64,000 bases of DNA from Plazaster borealis (taxonomy: Eukaryota; Echinodermata; Asteroidea; Forcipulatida; Labidiasteridae): the NCBI GenBank assembly GCA_021014325.1, contig CM037472.1, forward strand, positions 930,001 to 994,000, given 5' to 3'. This document shows, piece after piece, positions 11,556-24,528 of the stretch. Under the pieces are notes generated by a model that was given only the letters and a program-made list of their open reading frames with translations, was not told the DNA's origin and made no database searches. The position numbers and the translations under genes are program-made. How positions within the stretch are numbered: the first letter of the stretch is position 1; the number at the start of each line of letters is the position of its first letter.

Positions 11556-13191
11556 TGTTTGGCACAGTGTATTTGTAAATTCTGTCAACTTGGTATGTTG
11601 GTATAATATTCAGTAACAGATGGAGTAGGTCACATGTCTACGATCTGATTCATTCATTGGCTGAATGGTTGTCTCCATGGTAATAATAGAAACATCTTGT
11701 GATTTCCATCAAGAGGGTCTGTGTTTCTCTGCCTGTAAATCATACATACAGCCCGGAACCCCTGGGCATATGGTAATCTGACGATTGACATCAAAAGTTC
11801 TGGACTCTGATAAGACTGGTATGCCATACGTTAACATTTATTTGGCTGTAAGACACTTACTCCATGATTATTAGGACAAACCTAGAATTGGAAAGGTTAG
11901 AATTTAAAGATATTAAAACACAGAATTTGACTGCACTTAGTGGTGTTCCATTTAATGGGAATAATGTGTTGATTTAACGCAGAGGCTTAGAGCATGACCA
12001 TTTGCTGTCATCTGTAGCTTTCTTACTTTCAATATCTTTATTACCCAAAAGCAGCAACCTATGTAAATTATTCCAACTAGCTTTTCTTTTAATCTGGATT
12101 TTGTTTCTGTTAAGTATTTGTTTGTTTTTTTTTGTTACAAAGTCCAGAGTTATACATTATTATTATTCACTAATTATTATTTGTCTACATTTAGGTTTGT
12201 CTAAATATTGTATATTGGCTGATTCTAGTATGGAAATGGTTTGTAAAACAAAATAAGTCCCCCTAACGTGTGCAGTTCCTCTACCATTTCCAAGGATTTT
12301 AATAAATCTGTGTTTTGTATTAAATAACAAAAAAATAAAAAATAAAAAAATGGTTGTAGATAAAGAAGGTAGATGAATGACTTGAGGGGTAGATTAAGGA
12401 ATACGGAGCCTGAGGTGGTTTTCTTATTTAGGTGAAATAACAAGTTATATGTATGCATAATGTAGTGGCTAAGTTAATGTAATAAGGGCCTTAATGTAAC
12501 TGTAAATTAGCCTTTATTATCATGCATATGCAAGAGGGTCATGCATATGCATGATCTTAAAATACAAGAAAATAACTCATTAGGTTTTTTTTGTAAAATA
12601 TGAATGTAATAGATTGGTAGGGATACAAACGTGTGATATAAGCCAAATGGTCAGCTTGTGATGCTTGGTTAGTTTGAACATATTTTTGCGTATCTTTGTT
12701 TATTTAAATAACATGCAAAGTAGAGTTGAAAACCATCAATGTAATGAAATGCTAATATTATTTTTTGTGGTCTTCCAGTAAGTTGACATGTCGCCATGAT
12801 GCTAGCCTGTGTGGTGGTCAGATTGCCAATATGTTTGCTTTGCTAAAAAACAAAACAATAAAAAACTAAGTTAACTTGTACAAATTACAAAGTCTAGAGG
12901 CAGCAGTAGCTCCATGTAACAAAATAATGTTACAATGTATCAAGAAATCAAATCGTATTTGAGAGACAAATTTCATTTATCTCTTGATGAACTAACTACT
13001 TGCAGTTCTACCTTACTAAAGATATTGTGATCAGTCTGTCAAATAATTACAAACTAATTCAAGTTAAACAATATATTTACATGAGATTTAAGATGAAAAG
13101 TTGATCAAATTCATGCAAATAGTTCTCAAGGACTGTGAGAATGTGGTCGAACAGTAATACTAATATCCTATTTGTTATCAACTGAAAGCTT

Positions 13192-13391
13192 AAAGGGGCT
13201 GTGTCGTCATGATCAAAGCAGGCCTGTGGCTATAAATGGCATTATGAACTCTCACCCAGGTACTACACGCATGCGAGCTCTCCATAGGTATGATACAGAG
13301 GGCGGGCGCGCAGGTGCAGTAACTTGGTGAGAGTTCATAATTCTATGTACAGCCACAGGCCTGCTTTGATCCTGAGGACATAGACCCTTTG
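13192..13391. mobile_element. MITE with long inverted arms
   Basis: About 200 bp. The left arm contains gatcaaagcaggcctgtggc and aactctcacc; the right arm holds their complements in mirrored order (ggtgagagtt ... gccacaggcctgctttgatc). Outer ends AAAGGGGCTGTGTC and GACATAGACCCTTT also pair. The centre is GC-rich. Confidence 0.8.
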
Positions 13392-14130
13392 AGATAAATC
13401 TGTAAAATGAAACGGATCTAAAGAAGGAAGAACAATTTCTTCTTAAAAATTGTGCAAAATATTTTTGTTTACCCTCTGCTAAAACATGTTCACTTTAAGC
13501 CTAGATAGGATACTGCAGTACAATGTTATAATGCTGAAGTCGTCTATCCGGTGTGCATGGGATGAGAGTTATGGGTCATTCCTGTGATATGGGAATACCC
13601 TAATTAAAGCTTTTTTTAAGTTACTGGATTGTTGAAAAAAAAGTTGGACAATATTTTGTAGAAGTCAGGTCATCCTATATATATAGATTATTTTATTATT
13701 TCATGGTATTAATCTCTTCTTTTTTCGGGGAAAATTAAAAACTTTGTTTAGATTTATTTTCCAGATAGCTGGAAAACTAACCCTAAAATGACATAACTTA
13801 AAATCATCCTAAAGAGCTTCATAAGAAAAAAACCTCAGTAAAAAAAAAGAAACAACAAAAACAAAAAAACTGATATCGGCAATTTCATGAATCCATTTTC
13901 CCCACATTCATCCCGATTACATGTGTTCTATTTCATAATTACATCTTAGTTCAGTATCAACCAACTGATGTAAATGTAGACAGATTTCATTCATGAAGCT
14001 TAGAAGTTGTACAAAAAATTATCAAGAATGTTCTGCAAAAATGATTATACTTTAATCTGCATGGATCATTCATCGGAAAATGTAGTTTTTGACTTGATAT
14101 CAGCCTAACGAAATGACACTCTCTAATAAT

Positions 14131-14255
14131 GAGGACGTGTCCGATTTGGTGGCTACAACTACATCTACGGCTTGATTGCTGCGTCATCATGCATTGAAGT
14201 ATAAGATGAGCAACAGTCATAGCTGTAGCCACAGCCACTCATTCAGAAACGGCTT
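14131..14255. mobile_element. MITE, GGC-GGCTACAGC family (copy 2)
   Basis: Diverged copy of 6763-6904, with gtgtccgatttggtggctac at the left and its imperfect complement at the right. Confidence 0.55.
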
Positions 14256-14549
14256 CAGACTGTTTTTCAAATAGGGTTAAAGGTTAAAATTAAGTGCAGC
14301 ACAATATACACAGTGTAAAGAGATGAAACAGGAGCCCCTGTTGGGTCCTTTAAATAATGGAACAATGCTTTCCCACAAGGTTTTCTTTGTTCAAGTTGTC
14401 TTTAGAAACGGGAACTATATAGTAACAATGATAGGACCGCCCACAAGCCACATCTGTAAGGTTGTGTGTTTACAGTCAAAACCTATGCATTTATAGAAAC
14501 AGACGTACTGTCCAGGAATTTGATGCTAGTAAGATGAAGTAGAGCACTA

Positions 14550-14687
14550 TAGACCCCTTGCATATGACGTCACAGGCTCAAACAGCGCCCTCACTGAGGT
14601 CAAAGGAAGACCTATCATTGGTTGAGAGTTGTGCGTGTCGCACACCATTGCTTGACCTCATCAATGGCGGTCTGTGCAAGGGGTCTA
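14550..14687. mobile_element. MITE, TAGACC-TTGCATA family (copy 2)
   Basis: 138 bp with terminal inverted repeat tagaccccttgcatatga / ctgtgcaaggggtcta. The interior contains GCGCCCTCACTGAGGTCAA, shared with the other copies. Confidence 0.75.
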
Positions 14688-16361
14688 TTGGGCAAACTTC
14701 GGGGTCAATTTGATGAATGATCATTGACACTATGTGCTTGTGATCCTTGTCCATATTTATGGCGCTGCTTACTACGGAATTCTGCGCTTACGGCCACCAG
14801 AATAGCATGCTTTTCAGGGCGCCATCAACGCACAATTGCACCGTGGATCTGTCTCATAACACCAGATTGTTTATTGGCAAAGGCCAACCCCCCTTTTACG
14901 TTTTGTTACTAGAAGTTTTGTATATTTAGATGTTCATACAGAACAATGTTGTGTGCCTGTTGATCACATGAGCAGCTTCCAACCAATCGGATGAATTTAT
15001 GATTGAACTGGGATTTTTACCCAACCTTGACTTTTGCTCTGATTCAAGTTTCATCTGTCAATCTTGTGATAATTCACAAAACATTGATACACTACGAAAT
15101 CTCAACCCGGTTCTTCTTAGAACCATCATTTCTCCAAAAAAGAGATTTTGTTTGCTTAGTTGTCACCCATAAGCCTACTCACTTCTTCGATTCACAAAGT
15201 TTCTAAATTGGAGCTTGGGACAGCGCCAAAGTCTTGGTATGGTAAACGCCCCGAATGAATGTAATATGTTGTCAGGTTAGACTAGCTAGAAGTCTTGTAG
15301 TCAAGTGTTTTCAGACACATCAGGATAATTTATGTCTCTAATGAGTGAAACACAAATTGGCAAGGAATGAGTTCAAGTTGTAGAAGTGATAGTAATCAAT
15401 GATGAGTAGCTTTGAGGACAAGGTGGTTCTGATTGATATTGGTTGTTTATTGTATACGTAGTAATCTTTGATCCAAATATTGAGATAGGACACATAATGA
15501 TTTGGTTCAATTCGGTTTATGCAGAATGACTGATGGTGTACAGTAAAGAATACATAACACATGTATGCAAGTTAACTTTAAAATATCATCTTTCCAAAAG
15601 GTGTATTCTACCAAATTGGACATATGAAGTCGTATAACATGCAAATGCGCTTTAAAAGAAGAAAAATGATCAGGAACTCTTACAGAGTGTAGAGGAGTAA
15701 AATACTACTTTTATTCATCAACAAGTCTGGCTACTTGAATTTGTAACTCTTTATATTCATTTACATATAGTCTTCAAGGATCCATACCAAATGATAGTGT
15801 CTATCATTCTGTAATGCCATTTAATACCAAAACCAAATCAGCTCGATGTCATTTAAAATTTTTAGAGTCTAAGCAAAGTTAAGAGGATGACTTAAATTTA
15901 TCAAAAATACAGATTTGAACCACTGAGTGTTAACTGGCCTGTATTAAAGGAAATGTTTAGTGCCCATGCTGTATAAATGTTGAACATACTTCTAAACAAT
16001 GTAAAAGTTTGACAAAGTATCTGAAGGAATAGAGCCCCTTTAAATCCAATTCATCAAGATGTAACTGCAGTATATTGTCAAGTTAAACAATACGACCATT
16101 GTACTCAATTATATTACAATAACCATGTTTCAGATAATTTGTTTTGTTTAATACCTCATTTCAAAGCTTTGAAATTACTTCTCTTCTGAACTTGCAATTA
16201 ACTTCTAAAAGATGTACAGAAATTTACTACGAATGGTTACATCCAATATTTGGTTATAAATCCTTTGCTTATATAGGTATTTTGTTTTGTTAAATCAGGG
16301 TTCTTTAACACAAAACTGCCACATAAGTTCATAAATTGAATAATTAATTTTAGATCTCTTA

Positions 16362-16952
16362 TTTATTATTCATTTCCATTTAGTTTCTGGGCTTTGTACT
16401 CTAAAACAATATAAACTGTGTTGTATTTTCCCGAAAACTAAAAAAAAGGAAAACTTAATATTAAAAAGAAAAATGTGATATTGAAAACAGAGTAAGTTTC
16501 GGTTTGATTTGAGTAGTTACACCTGAGATGCTGTCATTCTATTGTGTTTTTTAAAATCCAATCTGAAGACATTTACCCTTTGATTCTGACCGCAATAAAT
16601 CTAGATTTCATTTTAAGATAAACTTAAACTTTAAAATAACAGGTGAAACACTTGCTGATAGGGGGGGTATGGTATGTTTTAAAACCCCTAATATGGCATG
16701 ATGGGAAGATGTGTTTTGCATGTGCAGGGCCCAATACAGGGTAAGAGTATTATGCATGTCTAGGGGCCACCACTGTCTGAGATACACGCTTCTCAGTGTA
16801 GATGAATGAACAGACCATACATGATGCACACAGAGCAGTCCAAGTGATGACAATTCTTGGAATGGTTTCTCAAGGATCTGTATTATTGAAATCATCTCAA
16901 ACACCTTGAAGAATTCCTTGATCCTTTGCTCTCCTATTTGTCCCATTGTCAT
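16362..16952 (-). other. Probable 3' UTR of NOP53
   Basis: Sequence between the TAA and the first clear AATAAA on the minus strand (16367-16362). An open frame at 16952-16608 starts directly after the stop codon. It has no resemblance I recognise and lies outside the conserved C terminus, so I treat it as untranslated. The UTR end is inferred only from the hexamer. Confidence 0.45.
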
Positions 16953-19900
16953 TTATATCCTGAAACACACAACCAATAAATCATCCGTTTTTTACTGAAG
17001 TAGACAAAAACACAATATCATCAATCATGGACAAAAGGAGTCACTAGGTGGCAGCAGATATACTGAGTAAATGTTTCATTATTTAAGTAGTTCGGGGCAT
17101 ACACACATTCTCCAGAAGAAGAGATTTCATTCAGTAATACCCCAGTCACAATTAGCTTGCGATGGGTTTGCGAGTAGTTTGAAATGGATTTATAGGCATT
17201 TTCGGCCGGTGCCCCACACATAGCCAGGATATCGGACGAGTGCCTGCCGGACACCGGCCGATAAACGACCCCATTTCTGTCATGGCAGCGTGCGGGGCAC
17301 TTTTAATTGTGACTGTGACCGCCCTATCGCACGATCTTTCGCCGACCTCTACACGCCGGTCGATGCCTAGAAATTGCACAAGCCGCCCGGCCTCCGCTTT
17401 AATTGTGATTTAGGTATAAGTCTACTAACACTTTCTATTTCAAAAGCATCTCATTGATTTCCTCATAGGGAGGAAAGGGTTGAAATCTGTGTCAATGTTT
17501 ATCTCATTTACTATTTACTTTCAAGCAAAGCAGTGTTCCATATCTTCTTGCAGGGTCGGGGTCAATAATTGGCCAATTTCTATTGGATTGAGAAATTGAA
17601 GGTCCAACTTACGTGATTTCCTTGTGTGATTTCCTCTCGTACTCCTTATACTTGGCCTTTCCACCTCTGAAAACAAAATAAGTATCAAAGTTTAAAACAA
17701 GATAATACAGGAAAAAATATCTCAATTTTTGTATTAATCCCTTACACCTTGTCATACGTGGTAGTCTGCCATGCTCACCATTTTGAGAGTCAAATTGCAT
17801 GTAAACCTAAATTGCCTAAAATGTGCAGTTAACTGTAAAACACACAGGGACATTGACTCCTAACATGGTGCCACCAAGATTATTGAAATGATATCAGGTG
17901 AATTGGGTCAATAGAAACAAGAAACAATGAAAACAAACTAATTGAAGCTTTCCGTTTACATTATTGATCGTTGTATCAGGAATGACTTGGCTGAACTAGA
18001 ATCAATTCTAAAAATTAAGTTTTTCTCAAAATGTCATTAGCCTTTTTGAGATATGGTGGACACTATAGGAGTGCACTGTAGGATGTGGGTGTATCCAGAC
18101 AAATTTACCCAAATCAAACAGTGTTATAGTAATGTGTCCGCCATATCTCAAAATGGCTTACGGCGCAGTCCTACATGGATTCCAGTAAAATGAACTTACC
18201 TTTTCCACATTCTTGATTCAATAATGTTCCTCCTTTGCAGACTCTTATAACGATCTCTAAGAAGATTTCCCTCCGGCTGTAGAATAGGAAAATCAAAGCT
18301 TATTGTAATTCACAAAACTTATAAGTTATATCAACATGGCTTTTACTTCGATAACACTTGGCTTAGGGACCTAGCTCAGGTAGGTATACCGGACAATGGT
18401 TTATCTAGTAAGCCGATAATAACTACAAAGTGACATTTGGCTTAAGCTGGCCAACAGCACTGTTCCTTTGTTATACAGTGAGTCTCCCTCAAGACCGGAA
18501 CATAGCAGAAGACTGCGTTCCTATGTGTGACACTGGGTGGATTTTCTTTTGTTTGAGCATGCTTGCATAGGAACGCGTCGTATTGCGGCCGTGCCCGTGA
18601 CATAATTTATCCATGGTCCCTTGACCCTTAGGCTGTTTCTTCATTTGTCAATAAGCATACCTTGAGTTGGCGTAAACTACCGACCAGTTCATCACTCAGC
18701 TTTATCACCATGGGCTCTTCCTCTAATCTGAAGTAGCAATATGGTTAAAGAACTACAAAGTGTATTTAATTCATTCATGCATTCATCAATCAAATAATCA
18801 AGTTTTAGATTGTGTACACCAATTATAGACTTAAAAGAATCAAATATTTGCCATGTACTGTTTCAAATGCAGGAATTACCGCTGCAGATCTTGTTATTTG
18901 GACTGCTGTGTTACTTGGCAACCACTACCCTATCTTTCCAATAATCTTACCACCTCTCATCAACACCACTATTTGGGTTTAGATCTCTAAGGTTGCTCCG
19001 TTCAAAGTGTTGAGAATAACCGTTTCCCACTGATCATGATCAGCTGTGGTCAGATTACCGACATGGTGTACTGCAAAAATTAAACCCAAGTGTAGCTGAA
19101 ATTTAACATTTATTGTAGAATGGGTCTAGTAACCAACACAAGAGGGCAGTAGATCAATTATCGTAACAGGTAAAGGATACTTGTGATGTCCAAAGGATCT
19201 TGGAATCTTCTCTCTTTCCTTCTCTCTCTGTTGACGTTTTTCTCTTTCTACCGCTGCATCAGCTTTCTCTTTCTCCATCTCCTTAGCGATGCTACGTAAT
19301 CGATACACTTCGTTCTGTCGTATCTTCAGACGCTTCTCTGCCTTCATCTCTTTCACCTTTCGGGTCAGAAAAAGAGCAAAGTGTGAAAATAAATTAACTG
19401 TGTTATGGAGAAGCAATAATGGAGATGACATCTTGCTATGGTACATCATAATCATAATCTTTTGAAATCTTCTTGTTATTTGTACGGATGAGCACCAACT
19501 GCAATGACATACACGATTACTTTGTTTGTTGACAGAATCAAGGTAAACATTAGCAGAAACAACTTGAATGTTAATACAAGTACATCAACGTCACATGAAT
19601 ACATTTTTAGAGTGGTAAATCTTGGAGGAATTGTCCGACCTTTTCTTTGAGCTCATTCTCTTTTCTTTTCCTCTTCTTTGTCTTGCGATTCTCATACGTT
19701 GTTGGGGGATTAGGGAGGATTTCTCTTTCACCTTCTGGCTCCTCAGGATCTGCCTTCTGATTCTCATCATCATGAAAGAGTCCCGCTGACATCTCATTAA
19801 TGTAGAATGCCTAGAAACAAAACAAATCAAGTCAGTAAGGCAACATGGTCCATGGTATTCAGTCAATAACAGACATGAACGCCTATCACCTTTGACTCAA

Positions 19901-22900
19901 CAGAAGAGTGTTATAAGGAGCTGTGTTTACAACTTGTTACTCTCAATGGATCCTGTGATGTACATGTACCTCCCATACTTGATGCTTATTCCTTACACTT
20001 TTAATGCTGTCATTCTATACTTATATTTTTCTATAGATTGTTTGATTTGATACTGTGTGATTAGGGGGGGGGGTCTTTCAGGCTTGCTTATCTCTTCATA
20101 CAGGCATGCAACTGAAGTTTGTCCAAAAAAAAAAGCAGAAAGTGTTAGGCACAGCAAGACTTTGTACTATGTTTTTAAATTTTCAATGGCACAGCTGAGA
20201 AAACAAAAACGCAGAAATCAGCTGATCAGCTGAAAAGATGCATAACTGTTCATACTTTAACTGAAACAAGTTCAGGACATGTGGCTATGTCTATAGCTAG
20301 ATCAGAGTATATCCCTACACTTTGATATTGCTGGCTTCATCAGCCAGATTCGTAGTCGATCCATTCATACACTCTTTAGACTCGACTTACCTGAGCTTGT
20401 TTAGCGCTGAGCTTGGGAATCTTGTGCCATCTATCTAACTTCTCTTCAGCTTTCTGTTTTTTCAACTCAATCTCATAAGTTGAATTCACCAAATCCTGTC
20501 AATATCATCACCAAAAATATGTTACTGATGAATACTATGAATAACACTGGAGATGTTAAGAAATCTACAAGCTTGACATGCTATCAATTCATAATACATC
20601 AGATGTAGAATACCAGGAAAAAAGAGCTTTCCAACTACATTAATTAATTAAGTAATGTTAAGTTAGACAAATCCGAGAACAAACTTGAGGCAGCTGTAAA
20701 CAGATATTATACTGAAGAAAACCTGTTTTGAGGGGATGGGGGGGGGGACACCTCCTGTTTATAATAATAGAAATTTATCTCCAATTTCAAATCCTAAAAA
20801 TAAATCTCATTGTTTTGTTTGAGTTTGGAACTGTATCCTCATATCACCAACTCTTAGCATGAGGCCAGGCATAGCAATGTGATGGGCTTATGCATTACAA
20901 TAGAGTGGAGTAGTTTGGATGATTTGGTAGTATCTTCCACTCTTGGTATAAGATTAGGCAAACCAATATTGTTTGGGTATTGAGTTTCCATAGAGTAAAG
21001 AATTTTGGATTGATTTGGGGTTGCTTATGGCAAGAACATCTAAATGGTTGGATAAGTGGGGTGGAATTTTGGTTTTGGAAGAAAACGATCGTCAAACCTG
21101 ATGATCTTCCAACGATGGGTTATATGAAGCACCAGGGGCAATGATCTCTACTGCTGGGAACTTGCTGGGTTTCTCCAAGTATCTAGGAGGTACCTGATTC
21201 AACAAAATCAACAATGTAAGTCAAAAACAAATAATCATTAAATGGTAAAGCTAACTGCTTGTTAAAGACGACAAACATCCGATAGTTAAACTCTGTAAAT
21301 GCTGTCAAAAAATAAAAGATATATTAACAATCACACAAAACTACTCAATTCAAACAAATAGTTGTGACTGTTTGAGGCATCACATTTTTAAAAATCTGCT
21401 TGATGTGTTCTAAATATTAATGTAGTTACCTTTGCTGGTGTCCTTTTTGTCTGTCGTAGAAAGTGCTCATCAGCTTCTATACCTGATCTCTTCACCTTTT
21501 TGACCATGTCACAATCTATCAACAAATTTGTTATGTCCAGTGTTAGAATGTTTCAGACATTAAATATATTTCTGATTGAATTCACTGTCAATTCAATAAT
21601 AACCGTTACTAACGACCCTTCAATTCTCCAAGTGGTTATGCCCGGGTTTAACGGCTTCAAATACCGGACAGCCAAAACAGGTATGTTAAGCATGAAGCAA
21701 AGCATGCCAATCTTAATCAGAGTTCAAAGGTCAAGTTGGGATACTGATGACTACTGAACTGTTCCAAACCAAAATGTCAATAAGGATGAAATCATGTTTG
21801 TCTAACCATAGCACCTTCTGTAATGATGTACAGTAACGCATGAATTATCGTATATCATTACACCTTCCACCAGTTACACAATGTAATCATTTAGTATGCA
21901 GCTCACCCCACAAATCAAACGTTGCTTTCCGCTCCTCTATTTGTTCCTTGTCTCTTTTGCGATTCCCCGTTGATAACAAATGTTGTTGCTTTGCTTCATC
22001 AAGTCTTCTCTGCTTGTTCTCACTGTAGATTCCTTTTCTCTCTTTGGCTTGGATCTCCAAGACCCGGCTGCTCCTCCTCTTTGCTTTGCGGGGAAGAGCT
22101 CTGTTGAAAGAAGTCAATTTTGTCAATATTTGTTTAGACATTTGGACATCCTTACTTGAAACAAGACAATTTAACAAAAATTCCATGTTTGTTAAGATAA
22201 CGACAGATTTATTATTAGATTTATTATTATTGATACTTTAGAACAGAGTATTATTATTATTATTGGTTTTTTTAATTTATTTATTTACTTTTTTTAGGGG
22301 GGTGGGGGTGGGGGTGGGGTTGGGTTACGGAGTCTTCAAACTTACTTTGGAGCAGGTGGAACTCTGGGATCTGGTCGGATTCGAAGATCAACCTTATGCT
22401 GGATGGGGCCTCTTGTCTTACTTAACTTTGATGCTGTGTTTAGATAAAGGATAAACAAGAATTATACAAATAAATTATACAGTTTTATCAAATTATGCTG
22501 CCCTTCCTCTGCATTCTATTTCGCAGTCCATTATTTATTCTGGTGATCAAAACAATAAATAATGCCCTCAGGAATAGAGATCCATTCCAAGTAAATATTG
22601 GTTTTAATCCAATTAAACTGTTAAACATAGCAATAAATTGACAAATATAATAACATTTGTCAAACCTGATTTTTTCTGTCCTTTTCTCTGGGCTGTCTTG
22701 TCTTCAAAGAAAAGAGCTTCATTTGACTTCTCCGATGCCAAACCTCTGCAGAACATAAATGAAAAAAATACTTGTTAAGTCACATTCGATATTGCATGGG
22801 AAGATTTCACTGTGAACGAGGATGTGTTACTGAGTCCAGTGTTGTTAGAATAGCAGGTTTATAGAAACCGTGCAGTGAAAATCACCCCTTACTTGTTAAG

Positions 22901-23295
22901 TTGTTACATACACAGAGTTACAGCATTACACAGCAATCCAGCGTATTGTTGGCATTGGAATGCCTAGCCACCCTATTTTTATTTATATGGGTGGAATGGG
23001 TAACCCTATATTTTTGTCCAACTGACACACTCTACAATACATGCTCTATATATAATCATCGTGCACATCAGATCTGGTGTGAGTTGATGAATGATTTGTT
23101 AGTGTTTACTGTTCTGTACTGTCTTGACTGTAGTGAGTGTTTGTTATTTTTATTCTATTCCTACCCTGTTCGCAACTGCTGTCTCTGTTCTTCAAGAAAG
23201 TCTTCTACGTCCTGAATGTTGGAGTATTTCCGCCATGCCTTCTTGCGATTCATAGGAACCCTTTTCCTTTTCGCAGCTGTTGGTACATTGGCCAT
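16953..23295 (-). CDS. NOP53: NOP53 ribosome biogenesis factor (GLTSCR2/PICT1), complete 13-exon gene
   Basis: Nucleolar protein of 60S pre-rRNA processing; in animals it also binds RPL11 and affects p53. Exons in transcript order: 23295-23165, 22745-22666, 22433-22346, 22100-21907, 21515-21430, 21193-21098, 20495-20391, 19810-19640, 19356-19181, 18727-18661, 18276-18200, 17666-17613, 16959-16953. Introns are GT-AG and phases join, giving 1,332 nt (443 aa plus stop; human about 478). Recognisable blocks: MANVPTAAKRKR and VEDFLEEQRQQLRTGG near the N terminus, SNEALFFEDK, FDLW, GASYNPSLEDHQ, EIELKKQKAEEKLDRW, a long Lys/Arg/Glu-rich helix (about residues 265-375), then EGNLLRDRYKSLQRRNIIE and C-terminal KEITI (human ends REIQL). 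The ATG has a good Kozak context (AAACATGG). Exon 5 could instead begin at an AG 28 bp inside, but the longer form fits better. The donor after exon 8 (GTCGGA) is weak. The gene converges on the kinase gene. Confidence 0.95.
17140..17410. repeat. GC-rich island with CGGCCGG repeats
   Basis: A GC-rich insert in AT-rich sequence beyond the penultimate NOP53 exon, bounded by CAATTAGC-type and AATTGTGA motifs. It contains several CCGGTG/CACCGG elements. Probably a non-autonomous element; family unknown. Confidence 0.35.
18040..18156. mobile_element. Short inverted-repeat element in a NOP53 intron
   Basis: Arms gcctttttgagatatggtgg and ccatatctcaaaatggc are near-complements, with GGACAC/GTGTCC inside. 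Probable MITE. Confidence 0.55.
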
Positions 23296-23625
23296 GTTTC
23301 TTGGGTGGCAAAAAGCCCCTAAAATGTAAGTTAGATTTGGAGTCAAGTCAATCGCACGTGTATCGTCACGATCATGAACGTAATTTTTGATGTAAACTAA
23401 ATGGGCAAGACCCCTGACTTCGTTATGTTAATACAACTTAACGTGAGTTGGCACATAAAGTGCACAGACTACTAAGTAAGAAAAACATATTTAAGGTACC
23501 GCCCTCAAGAGTTGATAACCACAAACCTAATGGGTGGGCGGGGCTGGGGTGATTCGGCGGGGATGTTTGTAAACTTGGCTGGGTGGGGAGCCCTAAAAGA
23601 AACTGCAGTTTCTTTTAGGGAAACT
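23296..23625 (-). promoter_or_regulatory. Putative NOP53 promoter region with E-box, GC box and palindrome
   Basis: Within 330 bp upstream of the ATG lie a CACGTG E-box (23355-23360), a GGGCGGGGC Sp1-like box (23536-23544, + strand reading) and a perfect 30-bp palindrome (23591-23620). E-boxes are common in Myc-regulated ribosome-biogenesis promoters (established knowledge). Transcription start and any first non-coding exon cannot be placed. Confidence 0.45.
23591..23620. repeat. Perfect 30-bp palindrome
   Basis: The left half CCCTAAAAGAAACTG is followed directly by its exact reverse complement with no spacer. It lies 296 bp upstream of the NOP53 ATG. Confidence 0.95.
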
Positions 23626-23942
23626 GGTGAAATAACCCGAACCCTACGTCTTCACATGTTTTATATTAAAACCTTGGAATTTAGAGATTTGATATTTTAT
23701 AATAGTTTACTAATAATTGACTGAGTAATCATTGAACATTACAGTTACAAATACAAAACTCTTTGAAAAAAGATGAATATAAATAATTTAATATATCCTC
23801 AGTATCAGAGTGACTTCGACTTCGAAAAACAATTTTGCTCATAATAAACACGTAACAATACGAACCCGATGAAGAAAAAAATGACAAAGTGTTATATAAC
23901 AAGACCCTTTGAAGGTTTTTGGCGGCTTGAAAATAAAAACCT

Positions 23943-24326
23943 TTAAAGGCACTGAACACGTTTGGAAATTGTCAAAGACAAGCGTTCCCAATTGGTGTAT
24001 CCCAACATATGCATAAAATAACAAGTCGGAAGCCTGGGAAAATTTGGGCTCAGTTGGTCATCGAAGTTGCAAGAAAATGATGAAAGAAAAAACACCCTAA
24101 ATTTGTGTGCTTTCAGATGTAGGAATAAAATCTTCTTGCAAGAAGTTTTTATTATTTTAGTGAGAAATTACCTCTTTCTCAAAAACTACGTTACTTCAGA
24201 GGGAGTCGTTTCTCACAATGTTGTATACTATCAACAGCTCTCTGTTGCTCGTTACCAAGTCAGTTTTTATGCTAATATATATTTTGAGTATTTTGAGAAT
24301 TACCAAACGTGTACAGTGCCTTTTAA
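23943..24326. mobile_element. MITE, TTAAAGGCA family (copy 1)
   Basis: 384 bp; ends ttaaaggcactgaacacgtt and aacgtgtacagtgccttttaa are complementary. The interior contains the near-palindromic TTTCTCACAATG / GTGAGAAATT motif. Second copy at 32263-32657. Confidence 0.75.
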
Positions 24327-24528
24327 AAAGGATTATCTTACTAACTAATAAATTATTCAATTCTCATCACCCTACTGTAGGCCTACTACAAAAACAGTGT
24401 TCCCTACTTTTCACGCGCGCATAAGATGTGTTAATTATCGGATGGGTTAGTGTTGATTAACTTCTCAAATTCTCCTTACTTCTGGGTGCGTTAGATTACG
24501 TCTTAAAACAATTATTTCAGTGATTGTA

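Larger units (their letters stand above)
10411..16361. other. Convergent intergenic spacer, no gene recognised
   Basis: AT-rich sequence between the 3' ends of the two host genes. All open frames are short and lack recognisable similarity. Identified contents are the palindrome cluster at 10901-11003 and the MITEs at 11375, 13192, 14131 and 14550, listed separately. Confidence 0.5.

Noticed and set aside
12530..12556. ATGCATATGCAT-type motifs as a POU-factor site cluster
   Set aside because: Only two overlapping occurrences in AT-rich intergenic sequence; too weak to call a regulatory element.
16608..16952. 114-codon frame directly downstream of the NOP53 stop on the minus strand
   Set aside because: The spliced C terminus KEITI matches the family ending, and the frame shows no recognisable similarity, so it is most likely 3' UTR.
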